From contig MBPM02000009.1 of assembly GCA_001695595.3 (NCBI GenBank), positions 744,001 to 808,000 on the forward strand: 64,000 nucleotides of DNA, given 5' to 3'. Positions 21,640 to 31,462 of the stretch are shown piece by piece. Under the pieces are notes generated by a model, which made no database searches, was not told the origin of the DNA, and worked only from the letters and a program-made list of their open reading frames with translations. A program made the position numbers and the translations under genes. This DNA is from Plasmopara viticola. Taxonomy: Eukaryota; Oomycota; Peronosporomycetes; Peronosporales; Peronosporaceae. How positions within the stretch are numbered: position 1 is the stretch's first letter; the number at the start of each line of letters is the position of its first letter.

Positions 21640-22353
21640 CAACAGCAAACACCGTGTCGTCGCTGTTGAATCTTTTACCGGCCGGGCAGTTCCGCTTCAT
21701 GTGTCCAAACTGATCACAGTTGAAGCACTTGCCCTTAAATCCGCCGTTATTGCGTGAAGAACCACCCTTTTGTCCATTGTCCCGTCCGTCTTTGAATCTT
21801 CCAGCATTCCCATTTACGCGAAACGCTTTCTCTGTAGCTTCTTTCCTCTGCAGCTTCTCTGACTCTTTGAGCAGCTTCTCCTTGACTTATATCAACGAAA
21901 TGTCCCTCGCATCTTTCACAATCGATGAAATCAAGTCGTACTCCAAGGGTAGACTGCTGAGAAGTACCACCAGCTGGCGTGACTCATCAATTTGCTCTCC
22001 CGTAGTCTGTTGTCCCACTCTAGCTCGTCAAAAGAGTCCAGATGCTCTGCCATGCTTATTCATCACAACACGATTGTGAAGAGTCGAGCGATTGTAGAAA
22101 TCGCGGTGGGTTCCCCACGCCTCCATAGCACGCATAGCCGATCGAATCTATGTCTGGTGCTGGATCTCAACGCCTTGAGCAATGATGCCTAGCGCCTTGG
22201 CATCATGACCAAAAACGCCTCCGTGACGTCCTTCTCTTCCTTGACGGCCATGATGTGTGCCAGGAGACCCTTCCGCGCCAGAGTCATCCTCATGTTGAAC
22301 TCCCAGTTGTAATAGTTACCTCTTCCTAGGAGGACTTCGGTGCGCTTGTTCAT
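21640..22353 (-). pseudogene. gag: copia gag relic with CCHC zinc knuckle
   Basis: Starts at ATG 22353 with MNKRTEVLLGRGNYYNWEFN, the N-W-x(2)-W-like opening of copia Gag, and continues RMTLARKGLLAHIMAVKEEK. A frameshift near 22200 moves the frame (DAKALGIIAQGVEIQHQT follows in another frame). The nucleic-acid-binding zinc knuckle CFNCDQFGHMKRNC (C-x2-C-x4-H-x4-C) is intact at 21727-21686. Gag would package element RNA; this one cannot be made full length. Confidence 0.85.
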
Positions 22354-22395
22354 ATTGGGCGAGAACGTTGCTTGAGATGGAAGGCTTGTTGCGGC

Positions 22396-22548
22396 TGTTA
22401 ACCTGTTGAGTAGAAAGTAAAACCGAAGTGAATATATATATCTAGACTAATGAACGGCTACCATATGTATTTACTAACTGCGACGTACTTGTAAATACTG
22501 TGACGCCATCAGCCTGTTCAACATGCATTCAGCAGTGTGATTTTAACA
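22396..22548 (-). repeat. 5' LTR of the copia element
   Basis: A 153-bp LTR with perfect short inverted ends (TGTTAA...TTAACA). It is unusually short for an LTR but consistent between the two copies. The gag ATG lies 43 nt inside it at 22353-22351. Divergence from the 3' LTR shows the insertion is not recent. Confidence 0.92.
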
Positions 22549-23079
22549 GTGACCAGCTCACATTTTTACTTCTAAAAGTAATATCAGAGCTTAATTTTCA
22601 TGAGGAGTAGTAGTTTTGTTTATTTTATCGGACAACGCGATATTTACTTCGCCATGACATGTGCTTCGTATCTTCACCCTGACTTTGTGAAAGTGGATGT
22701 TGAAGCAAGATGCGCAAATTGACGGAACATATACATGCTAATAATGAAGCCGACTACGATTCTAGCAAGCGCTGATGGATTTCTGTAATTTTTGCGGAAG
22801 ATTTGACAGAAGATCATGCCAGCCAGCACGTCTCGTTCAGCGTGCGTAGGCAAGCGAGCATCAAGCGCTGTATTAAGTACAAAAATGTTATTTAGGGTAT
22901 GAAATATCACGAATTAAAGCCAATTGTATTAATTGAACTAATTGTCTCCAGTACAATGCGCAATTTTTATTATCCTGCCAAAATATTCAAATGAGTTTGG
23001 TGCTGAAAGCCTGTTCCCGATTCATCTTATGTGAGCACCACGCGGCAATTCAGCTAATCCCCCAGGAAATATTTTCTGT
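22549..23079. other. A+T-rich gap between retroelements
   Basis: No gene supported. A 78-codon minus-strand frame (22910-22674) has no recognisable motif. Confidence 0.35.
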
Positions 23080-25700
23080 TAGATAAGTTGCTGGACAGCG
23101 CAAGGATCGCATAAATCGGAGCCGTGGGAGTTTTGACTACTATCGGCGACAAGGCTATCATCGCCGTCAAGAAATGACGCAGCTAATGTCTTCTCACCTA
23201 CTCCGCAAAATGTTTACTCACGACAAAGACATTGAAGCTGTTTTCGTCGTCAGCCCGTACAGTTTTGAAAAGTCCGAGCGCTTCAAAATCAAGGATGGAA
23301 ATCATCCAAGGACATCCGACGTACGACACGCCACACAAGCATGTGGACAATTTTTTTGCACAGATCTTCCTAGCGAGCCACCTCTCAGTACAAGAAGGAG
23401 CACAAAATTATACTTTAGCCTAGTTACAAGCCTATATCCGTCAGATAACGATTTCAGATTCTTGAACAGGGCAGGACTGTTCAAGAATGGACCAAATGGA
23501 CCAAAGAGATGGATCGAGCAGGCATTTTTGGAGCAAGTACGTCGACCTTTTCAGCACGTTAAGAAGCCTATAGGTTGACGCATTGTGCACGTATGATGTC
23601 AGCCACGACGTTGCTGGCAATGCCAATGCCGCGTAAAATAGACTTCTCTCACGAAGTCATTGGTTTTCGTGCATGGCCCTAATTTGGGGTTACCATCGAG
23701 TTAGAATGCAAGAATCGGATATCGCACAAATCTTTTTATAGCTCGGATGGTCCAGTTGAAAATCTTGTCTCCCCGATGCGACCTAGCGCAAGCTCGGGTA
23801 CGTTAAACCGGCTTCTGCATAAAGTCTTCCGAGATTTAACGGATGTGATAAAAGTCTACGACGTGTTTACGCAAAGTAAAGTGGTTGCAAACCACTTTTC
23901 GCCGTTAGACCGTGCATGTAAATGGTGGATCAATGACAACTTTACATCAACTTGTCAAAGTGCCAATTCTGCGTGGAGGAGACCCCATGCTTAGAAGACC
24001 TCGTCTGACAGAAAGGCGTCTGAATGGACCCCGACTAGGTTAATATCATCGCATAATGATCCGTACCCAAGCCAAATAAGCAAATGGAGTATTTCTTAGG
24101 TACTATTTAAGTTTCTGCAAGGACTTCGCGCGAATTGCAAGACCACTTTACGACAGTATTGAAATCAAAAAGTTGCGTGAAGCGATTGAGATGTCGGACG
24201 ATTATCTTCGCTGCTTGACAAGACTCAAACATTGCGTGAAGCTCCCACCTGCTCTTAGTCTTTTATACATTTAAAACTATTTTGGTATTCGAGTTGACGC
24301 TTCAGATTTTGCGATCGGTGGAGTCTTGTTTCAAGGAAAGGGGTATACTAGAGCATCCGATTGCTTTGACTGGTCGGGAGATGAAGCCAGCCAAGTTGAA
24401 CTACCCTGTTTGTGGGCAAAAGAAACATGCAATCATGCATGCTCTGAAAGTATGGCGTGTAAATCATCTCGATCGATCACAGTCAAAACGGATCTTGATA
24501 CTATTGAGATGGTTTTGCATAAAACTACAATCCGCAGAGTAGCTCAGCGGTATCATGAGTTTGATTATAACGTTCGTTCAGGTAAACTACCACAATGGCT
24601 GTTGCTTTGTCATACATTCCAGTGTTTGCGAGTAAAGCTGCCCAACTTAGCTGGTCCTGAAGTGGCTAGGAACCACGAGATCGTGGCAACATTCAGGACA
24701 AGCAAGGTTACAATTGCGCAACCCACGAAGACAATAAATGCATGAATTAACAATATACCACCAAGAAGCTGGAAATTAAAGATGATGTGCCAAAGTTATC
24801 ATTGCAGGGCCAAGTAGGCGAATATGAGACTTCACGACTAATTAATTATCCAGACGATTCAAATCTGAAGAATCGCTTAATCTGTGGAAGCCAAATATTG
24901 TCACCCAGGATTTTACCTGACCTATGTGGCCGTACGTCAAAGTACTACTCGCCAAAATGAGGAAGTACATCCCGCACTATGTTAATACTTGCGAAAAAGG
25001 CGAGGCACACTAAATCACTAGGATTGATTTAGTCTAAGCAGATGGGTCGACAATCTAATGGACTTTTTCGTGTCTTTATCGAAGTCCAAGCATTTTCAAT
25101 ACCATCATGGTGATTGTGAATTGCTTAACAAAACGTCTTGTATTTATCGCTACGAACACAACGGACGATACTGCAGAAACCGCAACAATCTTCATTAAGG
25201 TATATGTGAAGGGTTATGACCATTATATCCGACCGAGACACCAAGTTCACATCTAAATTACAACAAGCTCGTAAAAGCGCTTTCGCTTAGCAACACTCTT
25301 TTATGAAAATGCCACGGAACTTGGTGGCCTCCTCAGCTGCCAATCGCTTTCTTCAAGTTAAACAGAAGCTTGTGCGCGACCGAGTGTACGCACGTTATTT
25401 TTCCCTAGGGTTCGGCCCTGGCGGTCAGGTCGCGATTTCTTTGGTACTGGACTCTTGATAGTCTTTGGCAATAATTCTGTAAACTTCACAATTGTACTGA
25501 CTACCGCGTTTGTAGCGCGAAGCCTTTAAACTCCTTTTGGACATCGCTTCCTGTAGATTGAGCTCCTAACTCGGCAAGTTGCTTGAATCCAATACGTCAT
25601 AGGCACTCAATGTGACGTAACCATCGTCACCAACAATTTGTTGTTAACGCAAAATAATGGGAATATTCCCAAAATACACATGCATTAGTACTATGCATAG
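23080..25700 (+). mobile_element. Ty3/gypsy retrotransposon remnant, copy A
   Basis: A degraded pol region. Around 23110-23200 and 23780-24000 it aligns with copy B (26773-29900). Reverse-transcriptase traces include LNRLLHKVFRDLTDVIKVYD; compared with copy B the catalytic Y-F-D-D motif has been lost by a short deletion near 23850. RNase H is clear at about 24285-24580 (GIRVDASDFAIGGVLFQGK, later HALKVWRVNHLDRS and TTIRRVAQRYHEF). Integrase core follows at about 25090-25290 (TIMVIVNCLTKRLVFIATNT, then a DRDTKFTSKL-like stretch in another frame). The order RT, RNase H, integrase defines Ty3/gypsy. Stops and frameshifts are frequent. No LTRs were located. Confidence 0.85.
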
Positions 25701-26772
25701 GTTTAGACATTTATACAGTTTCCGATTATATTATGCCCCATGATCATTGGGAACCAAGAGATCATATCGGCTAAAAGAAATCTAGGATGTGTGGAAAGCC
25801 AGATGAAATAGAGAAAAATGATAACTTTCAGATTGGTTGCAGTAGATGGCTGAGAGCCACCAGTAAGGCTGTAGCAAGAAATAAGTCGTAAGAGCTATTT
25901 TATCTCTTCCCAATTTGCATGAAGAAACAAACACTCCTTCTCTATCACAACTTCACCTCGCCCGCGCCTCAGCCTCATCTGGCGGCCGACCTCAATCAGC
26001 TTCCACCGCAACTGTGTTACATAGTAGCATTTGTCGTGTCAAGCTCAGGAGTTTAAGGCAAGGGTGCTCGTGGTCACATAGTTTGAGGCAAGCCATCCGT
26101 GATGATTGGTTCGAGCCACATAGTGGGAAGTGATAGATTACAAAGGATCGTCACGAACTAAATGTTCAGCGGTTGGCTATTGTAGTTGCACGCTAGTGTG
26201 GTTTATACATCTGGAACTCCTTCCGTTGGTCTGTGGTTTTGTGCTTTCCTTTTGATGAATCCCTGTTCCGCTTGTAAAAACACGGAGAATAACTTTCAGA
26301 TAAGTTCCCCACTTGGCTTTGCTTGATCTACATTAAATACTATTGAGCTGTTTCGTGTGGCTTTGTTGTATGGGAAACGAAAGATTCGTGAGCCTAAAAA
26401 ATCCGCTCATCAATAAGACTGAGATCCTAACAAGCCGTACAAGGAGCTCGACAAGCTGCGAAAAAGACCTGTGGCTATCGACGGTGAAGCAGCTGAAGCT
26501 TGTCCAACTTATCCGAAACAAAATTTTGGAGGGTAAAGACTTAGATGCCAGTAACATTGCGCACGACATCAGTAAAAACCTAATGCGCCGTATTCAGCAA
26601 ACAAGAGTTTCGGAAGGTTCATCAAACCACTCTATTTATTTGTACAAGAAGCATAGACTGTAAAACAGAATTTGATTAGTTTCGTTTTTTATCTTGAGAT
26701 TCTATAAAGGCCTGGTAAATTATACAAAGTGCGCTGAGAAGTCCAGCAAGTATAGCCCAACAATGACGCCGT
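25701..26772. other. Gap between gypsy copies A and B
   Basis: No gene is supported with confidence. The plus frame 26343-26663 (106 codons, opening with TTG, internal ATG at 26370) has a helical, lysine-rich second half ending NHSIYLYKKHRL and could be a small gene or relic. The rest may include the LTR or leader of gypsy copy B, but no second LTR was found to define it. Confidence 0.3.
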
Positions 26773-27490
26773 ATGGCTGAGCGTCCATCTTCAACAAACC
26801 CAAGACCTTTTCAGCAGAGCCGAATAAGTGCTTCTGAAAATAACAAAACTTTACGGCCAACGTCGCGCTCAAGATCGCGAGCGCCGACTCCGCAAGATGC
26901 GGCAAGTGCCAATGGTCAAGCGGGTTCAGCTGCTCAGTCTAATGTAGCTCCCTCGACAGCGACAGGACAAGTCACACTGTCTATGCAGCAACTACTGTTG
27001 TATCTCACTCAACAGCAACAGCAAAATCTAATCCAGGTGCAAGCTCAAGTGCGAGCCCAAAGGCAACAGGCTATAAAGCGCTCCGATTTTTTTGTTGCAT
27101 CAAGAGGTGAGCAGAAGAAAAAAGAATCTCCTATTTATGGGGGGAGGATTGGCAAAAATATTGAATTATGGATCTTCGCAACAAAATAGTACTACACCAA
27201 CAAGCGCCACTAGCTGACAACGGAATCGTTCGACTTTGTGACGCAAATCTCAAGTATTATAAGCAAACACATACTAAATCGGCACCGTGTCTTTACCGCC
27301 GACTGCGAGCGCATGAGCGTGCACAAGACATGGTCACTGTTTGTTGCTCAATTGAGCACCCCCTTCGAGCCTAAACGATCTTCGAGAGGTAATATTTCAC
27401 CTGAAACAAAAGGAAACTGTCCATGATTATGTCTCTATGTCTCAAGACTTGATATCACCAGCTATATTGGATAGCAATTAGTTGGAAATT
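26773..27490 (+). pseudogene. gag: gypsy gag relic
   Basis: From ATG 26773 the frame reads a disordered Ser/Pro/Gln-rich leader, then a coiled-coil-like Gln-rich segment (QQLLLYLTQQQQQNLIQVQA) and PIYGGRIGKNIELWIFATK, which matches the start of the capsid-like domain in oomycete gypsy Gag proteins. After a frame change at about 27189 the homology continues: HKTWSLFVAQLSTPFEP and, in a third frame, KQKETVHDYVSMSQDLIS. At least two frameshifts prevent a full product. Confidence 0.8.
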
Positions 27491-29900
27491 TCGGTCCTTT
27501 TTCAAAATGGATTATGGAAAGAAACCGCCAAAAAAATCAAAGAAGAGTCCGAATACTCGCCAGGAAGCATTAAAATTGCTTTCGGTTTCGATTTTTCCCA
27601 TTACTCGGGCAGGCCAAGTCGCATATCGACCAAGTCGGTCTAGAAGGTTCAAGGCTATCGTACGAACAAGTCACGACTTCAAAAACAAAAGCATTTCGAG
27701 GAAAGGAACGAGAAAAATGACAGTTGGATTGAGTCGGCGTTGTCGGAATGCACCGCTTTTAAACGTAAGGAAGCGATATAAGAGGTGCATACATGGTAAA
27801 CTCGAAGCTGGAGCTCAAGCTCTAAAGACGTTGGTCAAGAGAGACCGTAATCGTCTTTAGAGACGGCGGATGTAGGCTTAACGGCGTATCCGAAGACTTA
27901 TTGAAGCGACTTAAGCTAAGTAATTAAGGGTGAGATGATGCAAGTCGACCTTGGTTTCGACCAGGCTGTACACCTCCCTCGACGAACGGAGCGCAGATAC
28001 CTAATTTTCCTATTACATCGGGAATGCTCCAAATCATGCCCGTTCCTGCGAACAAGCTTGTTATCATAGGCATGCTGTGGCTTCGTTAGCAAAATCCAAT
28101 ACCAACTGGACTACAGGGAGAATGTCTTCTCGCATTAACACAAAGTACCGAGCGGCAATTCGACTAGAGCCGTACAACAAACGTTCGTCTGGATGGACTA
28201 CTGAACAATGAAAGGATCGAACCAATCAGAGCCGCGAAATTTTCGAATACTATCTGCAACAAGGCCATTACGGTCGTCAAGGGATGACGCAGCTAATGGC
28301 TTCTCACCAGTTTTGGAGAATGTTGCGTCATGACAAAGACATTGAAGCTGTGGTTGTCGTCAACCCTCACAATTCTGAAAAAAGTGAGCGCTTTGAGAAT
28401 AAAGGATGGGAACCGCCTGAGGATATTTTAGCGCCTTAAACGCTACGCAAGTATGCGAACACAGTATTTCTCACGGAGCTTCCAAGCGAGACACCTCCAG
28501 TTCGGGAAGAAATTAAGCAACATATTTTTATATAGCCTGCTACCCAAACCAATAAACGCAAATCAATGGCATTAGAGATCTGAACAGCGCAGGAAAATCC
28601 AAGAATGGACCAAGGAGACGGGTAAATTAGACCATATTTGACCAAGTGTGTCTGTCTTTTCGGCACTAACGTTTTGTGTCAAGAAGCCTGTAGGTCGGTG
28701 AATTGTGCACGATTATCTTCAGCTAGATCAAGCGACGATCTTGCTAGCGGTACCAACGCCGCATAACAGAGACACCTTTGATGCCATATCCGAAAATCAT
28801 AGGTATTCGTGCAAGGACCTATTTCGAGATTACTATCAGGTTAATTTGCGTGCATCGGATATCTCATTTACCGCTTTTTCACCCCCCCCCACCAGAAGAT
28901 CTATTTGTATATCTAGTCACTAATATGGATCCGAGCGGAAGCAAGGGTATGTCTAACCGGCTTTTACAGAAAATATTTCGAGATTTAAGGGATGTGACGA
29001 GAGTCTACTTTGACGACATTTACGTATGCACACAAAGCGACGATGTCGCAACCCACGTAACGGTTTACGATCGGGTATTCAAGCGGTATAAAGAACAGCA
29101 GCTTTTACACCAAGTTGTCAAAGTGCCAATGATGGGGTCCCATGCCTAGGAGACTTTGTGGGACGAAAAGGCGTCCGGATTGACCCCAACAAATTTGAGA
29201 TTATCGCAATATGGCAGTTTTCTAAGACGAAAAGCACATCGAGTGCTTCTTAGGCACTACAGTCTATGTCTCAAGGTTTTGCAATGACTTTGCGTAATTT
29301 GTAATACCACTCCACGACAGTATTGAGCAAAAACGTTTTCGAGAAGTGATTGGGTTCTCGGACGATCAGCTACGCTGCTTCACAGAAGTCAAGCGTCGCT
29401 TGACCCTTTCACCCGTTAAAGTCTATAAAAAAACTTATCAAATCCATTCTGTTTACGAATAAACGCCTCGATTTTTGTGATAAGTGGAGTCTTGTTTGTT
29501 AGATGAATGAAAACTCAAGATTCTGCAGCATAAGTAGTTCAAATCGAAAGAGATTTACCGCCTGCGGATGTCGTAAACATCAATTGTCTCATTTTGAAAA
29601 TATGAATCCATTTGATGAAGCAGACTCACAACAGACCAGCGAACATTTTATTCATATGGCTGTGGCGGAAGATGAAGCCAGCCGAGTTGAACTGTCCTGT
29701 ACGTGAGCAAGAGTTGCTTGCAATTATGCATGAAATAAAAGTATGGCGTGTGTAACCTCTCGATCCACCGTTCATGGTCGAAACAGATCACAAAATCATC
29801 AAGATGATTCTGACGCAGAAGACTACAAATCGCAGAGTAGCTTAAAGGTTAATTGGCTTTGAAAAAATCGTGTGAAGAATTATTCAAATTGCTTAAACAT
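26773..29900 (+). mobile_element. Ty3/gypsy retrotransposon remnant, copy B
   Basis: Second, more complete copy of the same family as copy A, same orientation. It keeps a recognisable gag (26773-27490), a basic linker region (27507-27860), reverse transcriptase with an intact Y-F-D-D active site (about 29007-29018, VTRVYFDDIYVCTQ), and RNase H (about 29640-29850, KTTNRRVA). Several frameshifts and stops interrupt it, so it is non-autonomous. The integrase seen in copy A is not evident here. It ends a few hundred bases before the 3' end of the glyoxalase II gene. Confidence 0.85.
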
Positions 29901-30273
29901 TCTACTAGTTAGCAGGTTAACCATTAATCCAGGAAGCAAGTTGTCTTTATACGATACAGAAAATGTTAAAGAACGTAGCAGATTCTTGCACCGCCATTGG
30001 TATGCGAGCTCGTTTGAGAGCAATAATTCCGTAAAATGTTTTACAACACCGCCCACTAATCGTCTCCCCTACTCGCTCCAAATGAGGTCATTGGACCAAA
30101 TTTTATTAGAGTGTATCGTAGTGTCAGCCAGGAATTGTCCCATAATCAATTTATGTGATCGTAATACAAAAAGCAGGGCATTCAATATGAGGGACAGCTT
30201 CTGTAATGAAATTTGGGTATTCGACATCAATATAAAGGCAATGTGAAAAAACATCGAAAACTAGCTCTTCAAG
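29901..30273. other. A+T-rich spacer 3' of glyoxalase II
   Basis: No gene supported. A 124-codon plus frame begins at 29872 and crosses this spacer, but it starts in gypsy debris and lacks motifs. Confidence 0.35.
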
Positions 30274-31359
30274 TCATTCGAACAAGTCTTTGCGCCGCCG
30301 AAGGTTCTCCAGTACGCTCACAGGATCGGTCCCACCAACTGCATTGCGAATAATGTCGTTGTGCACCCGCAAGAATGGATTGTACAGCATTTCTTCCCGC
30401 AATGATGATGGCACACTTGGCAAGTTCTTGGCTCGACGGATACGAACGGCTGCCAGCTTGTCGCGCAGAGCCTGATTCGAGGGATCGACACTCAGTGCAA
30501 AGCGCAAATTGGCCATCGTATACTCGTGGCCACAGTACACTTTCGTATCCTTGGGCAAGGTCAGAATCACCTCATACAAGGCTTTGTACATATCCTCCGC
30601 CGACCCTTCAAAAAAGCGTCCACAACCTCCAACAAACAGCGTGTCACCTGGAAACAGCAATGGCGGCATTTCAGGGTCGCCCGTAATAACGTACGCGACG
30701 TGTGCTTTCGTGTGGCACGAGACATTCAACACCTTGACGTTTGCAGCGCCAAGCTTGAATTTCTCTCCGCCATTCACCGCATAGTTTCGAGCTGGAATAG
30801 GCTCGTTTTCCGGCCCAGCAATCATCACGTCCGGATACGCGTTTGCAATCACTTGATTGCCACCAGCGTGATCTCTATAAGAGGCACCATGCAATGTCAT
30901 AAGTCTCTCGTTATGACTAAAAACGCCATTGAACAATGCTCTAGCGGTACATGTGCTTGTGCGTGGTCAAAATACCGAGAAAGTGACGCTTTTGCGTCGT
31001 CTCTTCCTCTTTCAATACCGGTAAAATCCGGCTCGGCTCGGCTGGGTCGACTACAAACATTGTGTGATTGTTCTCATCCACCACGACGTAACCTAGTACC
31101 AATGGTACCAACAGTAGTTAGCGTGCTTTTCTTCTGGATATCGTAACCTACCATAATTATCTTCCAGCATGGGGATGATCCGGACACGGAGGCTGGGGTC
31201 GTTCAGATACTTTTTCTTTGGTCTTTTTGCACCTGCTACAGTCAATCGCGTCGACGCAGCTCGCCATTGACCCATCGAAAGTGGCGTCCGCGAGGTTACG
31301 CTTGCCGCGTACGTCACGGGGTGGTACAACTGCCGCATGTACCATCGACGTAGTCTCAT
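30274..31359 (-). CDS. GLO2: Glyoxalase II (hydroxyacylglutathione hydrolase), three exons
   Basis: Hydrolyses S-D-lactoylglutathione to D-lactate and glutathione, the second step of methylglyoxal detoxification. Exon 1 is 31359-31152, exon 2 31092-30951 and exon 3 30874-30274, with introns of 59 and 76 nt (GT..AG) that restore frame, giving 316 residues. The metallo-beta-lactamase metal motif T-H-x-H-x-D-H is completed only by splicing: exon 2 ends in THKH and exon 3 brings DHAGGNQV. Other family motifs are MLEDNYGYVVVDE, FVVDPAEP, CHTKAHVAYVI, FPGDTLFVGGCGRFFEG, VYCGHEYTMANLRFA and the C-terminal NPFLRV. The first 25 residues (MRLRRWYMRQLYHPVTYAAS) are Arg-rich with no acidic residue, like a mitochondrial presequence. 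The gene is divergent from TRAPPC11 with 103 bp between starts. Confidence 0.95.
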
Positions 31360-31405
31360 CGTGCAGATCGGGCCGTACCCTGGTTACTCAATCGCTCAGC
31401 ATCAA

Positions 31406-31459
31406 GCTCATTGGCCAAAATGTTTTTTTAGCACTTTCAGGGAGATCAAAAGCTCATTC
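31406..31459 (+). promoter_or_regulatory. Oomycete-type initiator elements, TRAPPC11 side
   Basis: GCTCATT occurs at 31406-31412, followed by GGCCAAAATG, and again at 31452-31458, followed by CACC and then the ATG. GCTCATTYYNCAWTTT is the known oomycete initiator plus flanking element; the first seven bases match exactly both times, and the first copy also has a CAAAAT downstream. With only 103 bp between divergent starts this is probably a shared bidirectional promoter. Confidence 0.55.
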
Positions 31460-31462
31460 ACC

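Larger units (their letters stand above)
18213..22548 (-). mobile_element. Ty1/copia LTR retrotransposon, degenerate
   Basis: A 4.3-kb element on the minus strand with both LTRs and the domain order gag, zinc knuckle, protease, integrase, reverse transcriptase, RNase H, which defines Ty1/copia. The coding region is broken into at least six frames by stops and frameshifts, so it is not autonomous. A purine-rich tract (GCGGTGAGTGGAAG, minus strand) abuts the downstream LTR and fits a polypurine tract. No clear target-site duplication flanks it: the bases outside are AATGA on one side and GTGAC on the other. Confidence 0.95.

Noticed and set aside
18213..22548. Target-site duplication for the copia element
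   Set aside because: The five bases on either side (AATGA and GTGAC) do not match.
30526..31146. 206-codon plus frame opposite glyoxalase II
   Set aside because: It runs antisense to conserved glyoxalase II exons and has no recognisable features.
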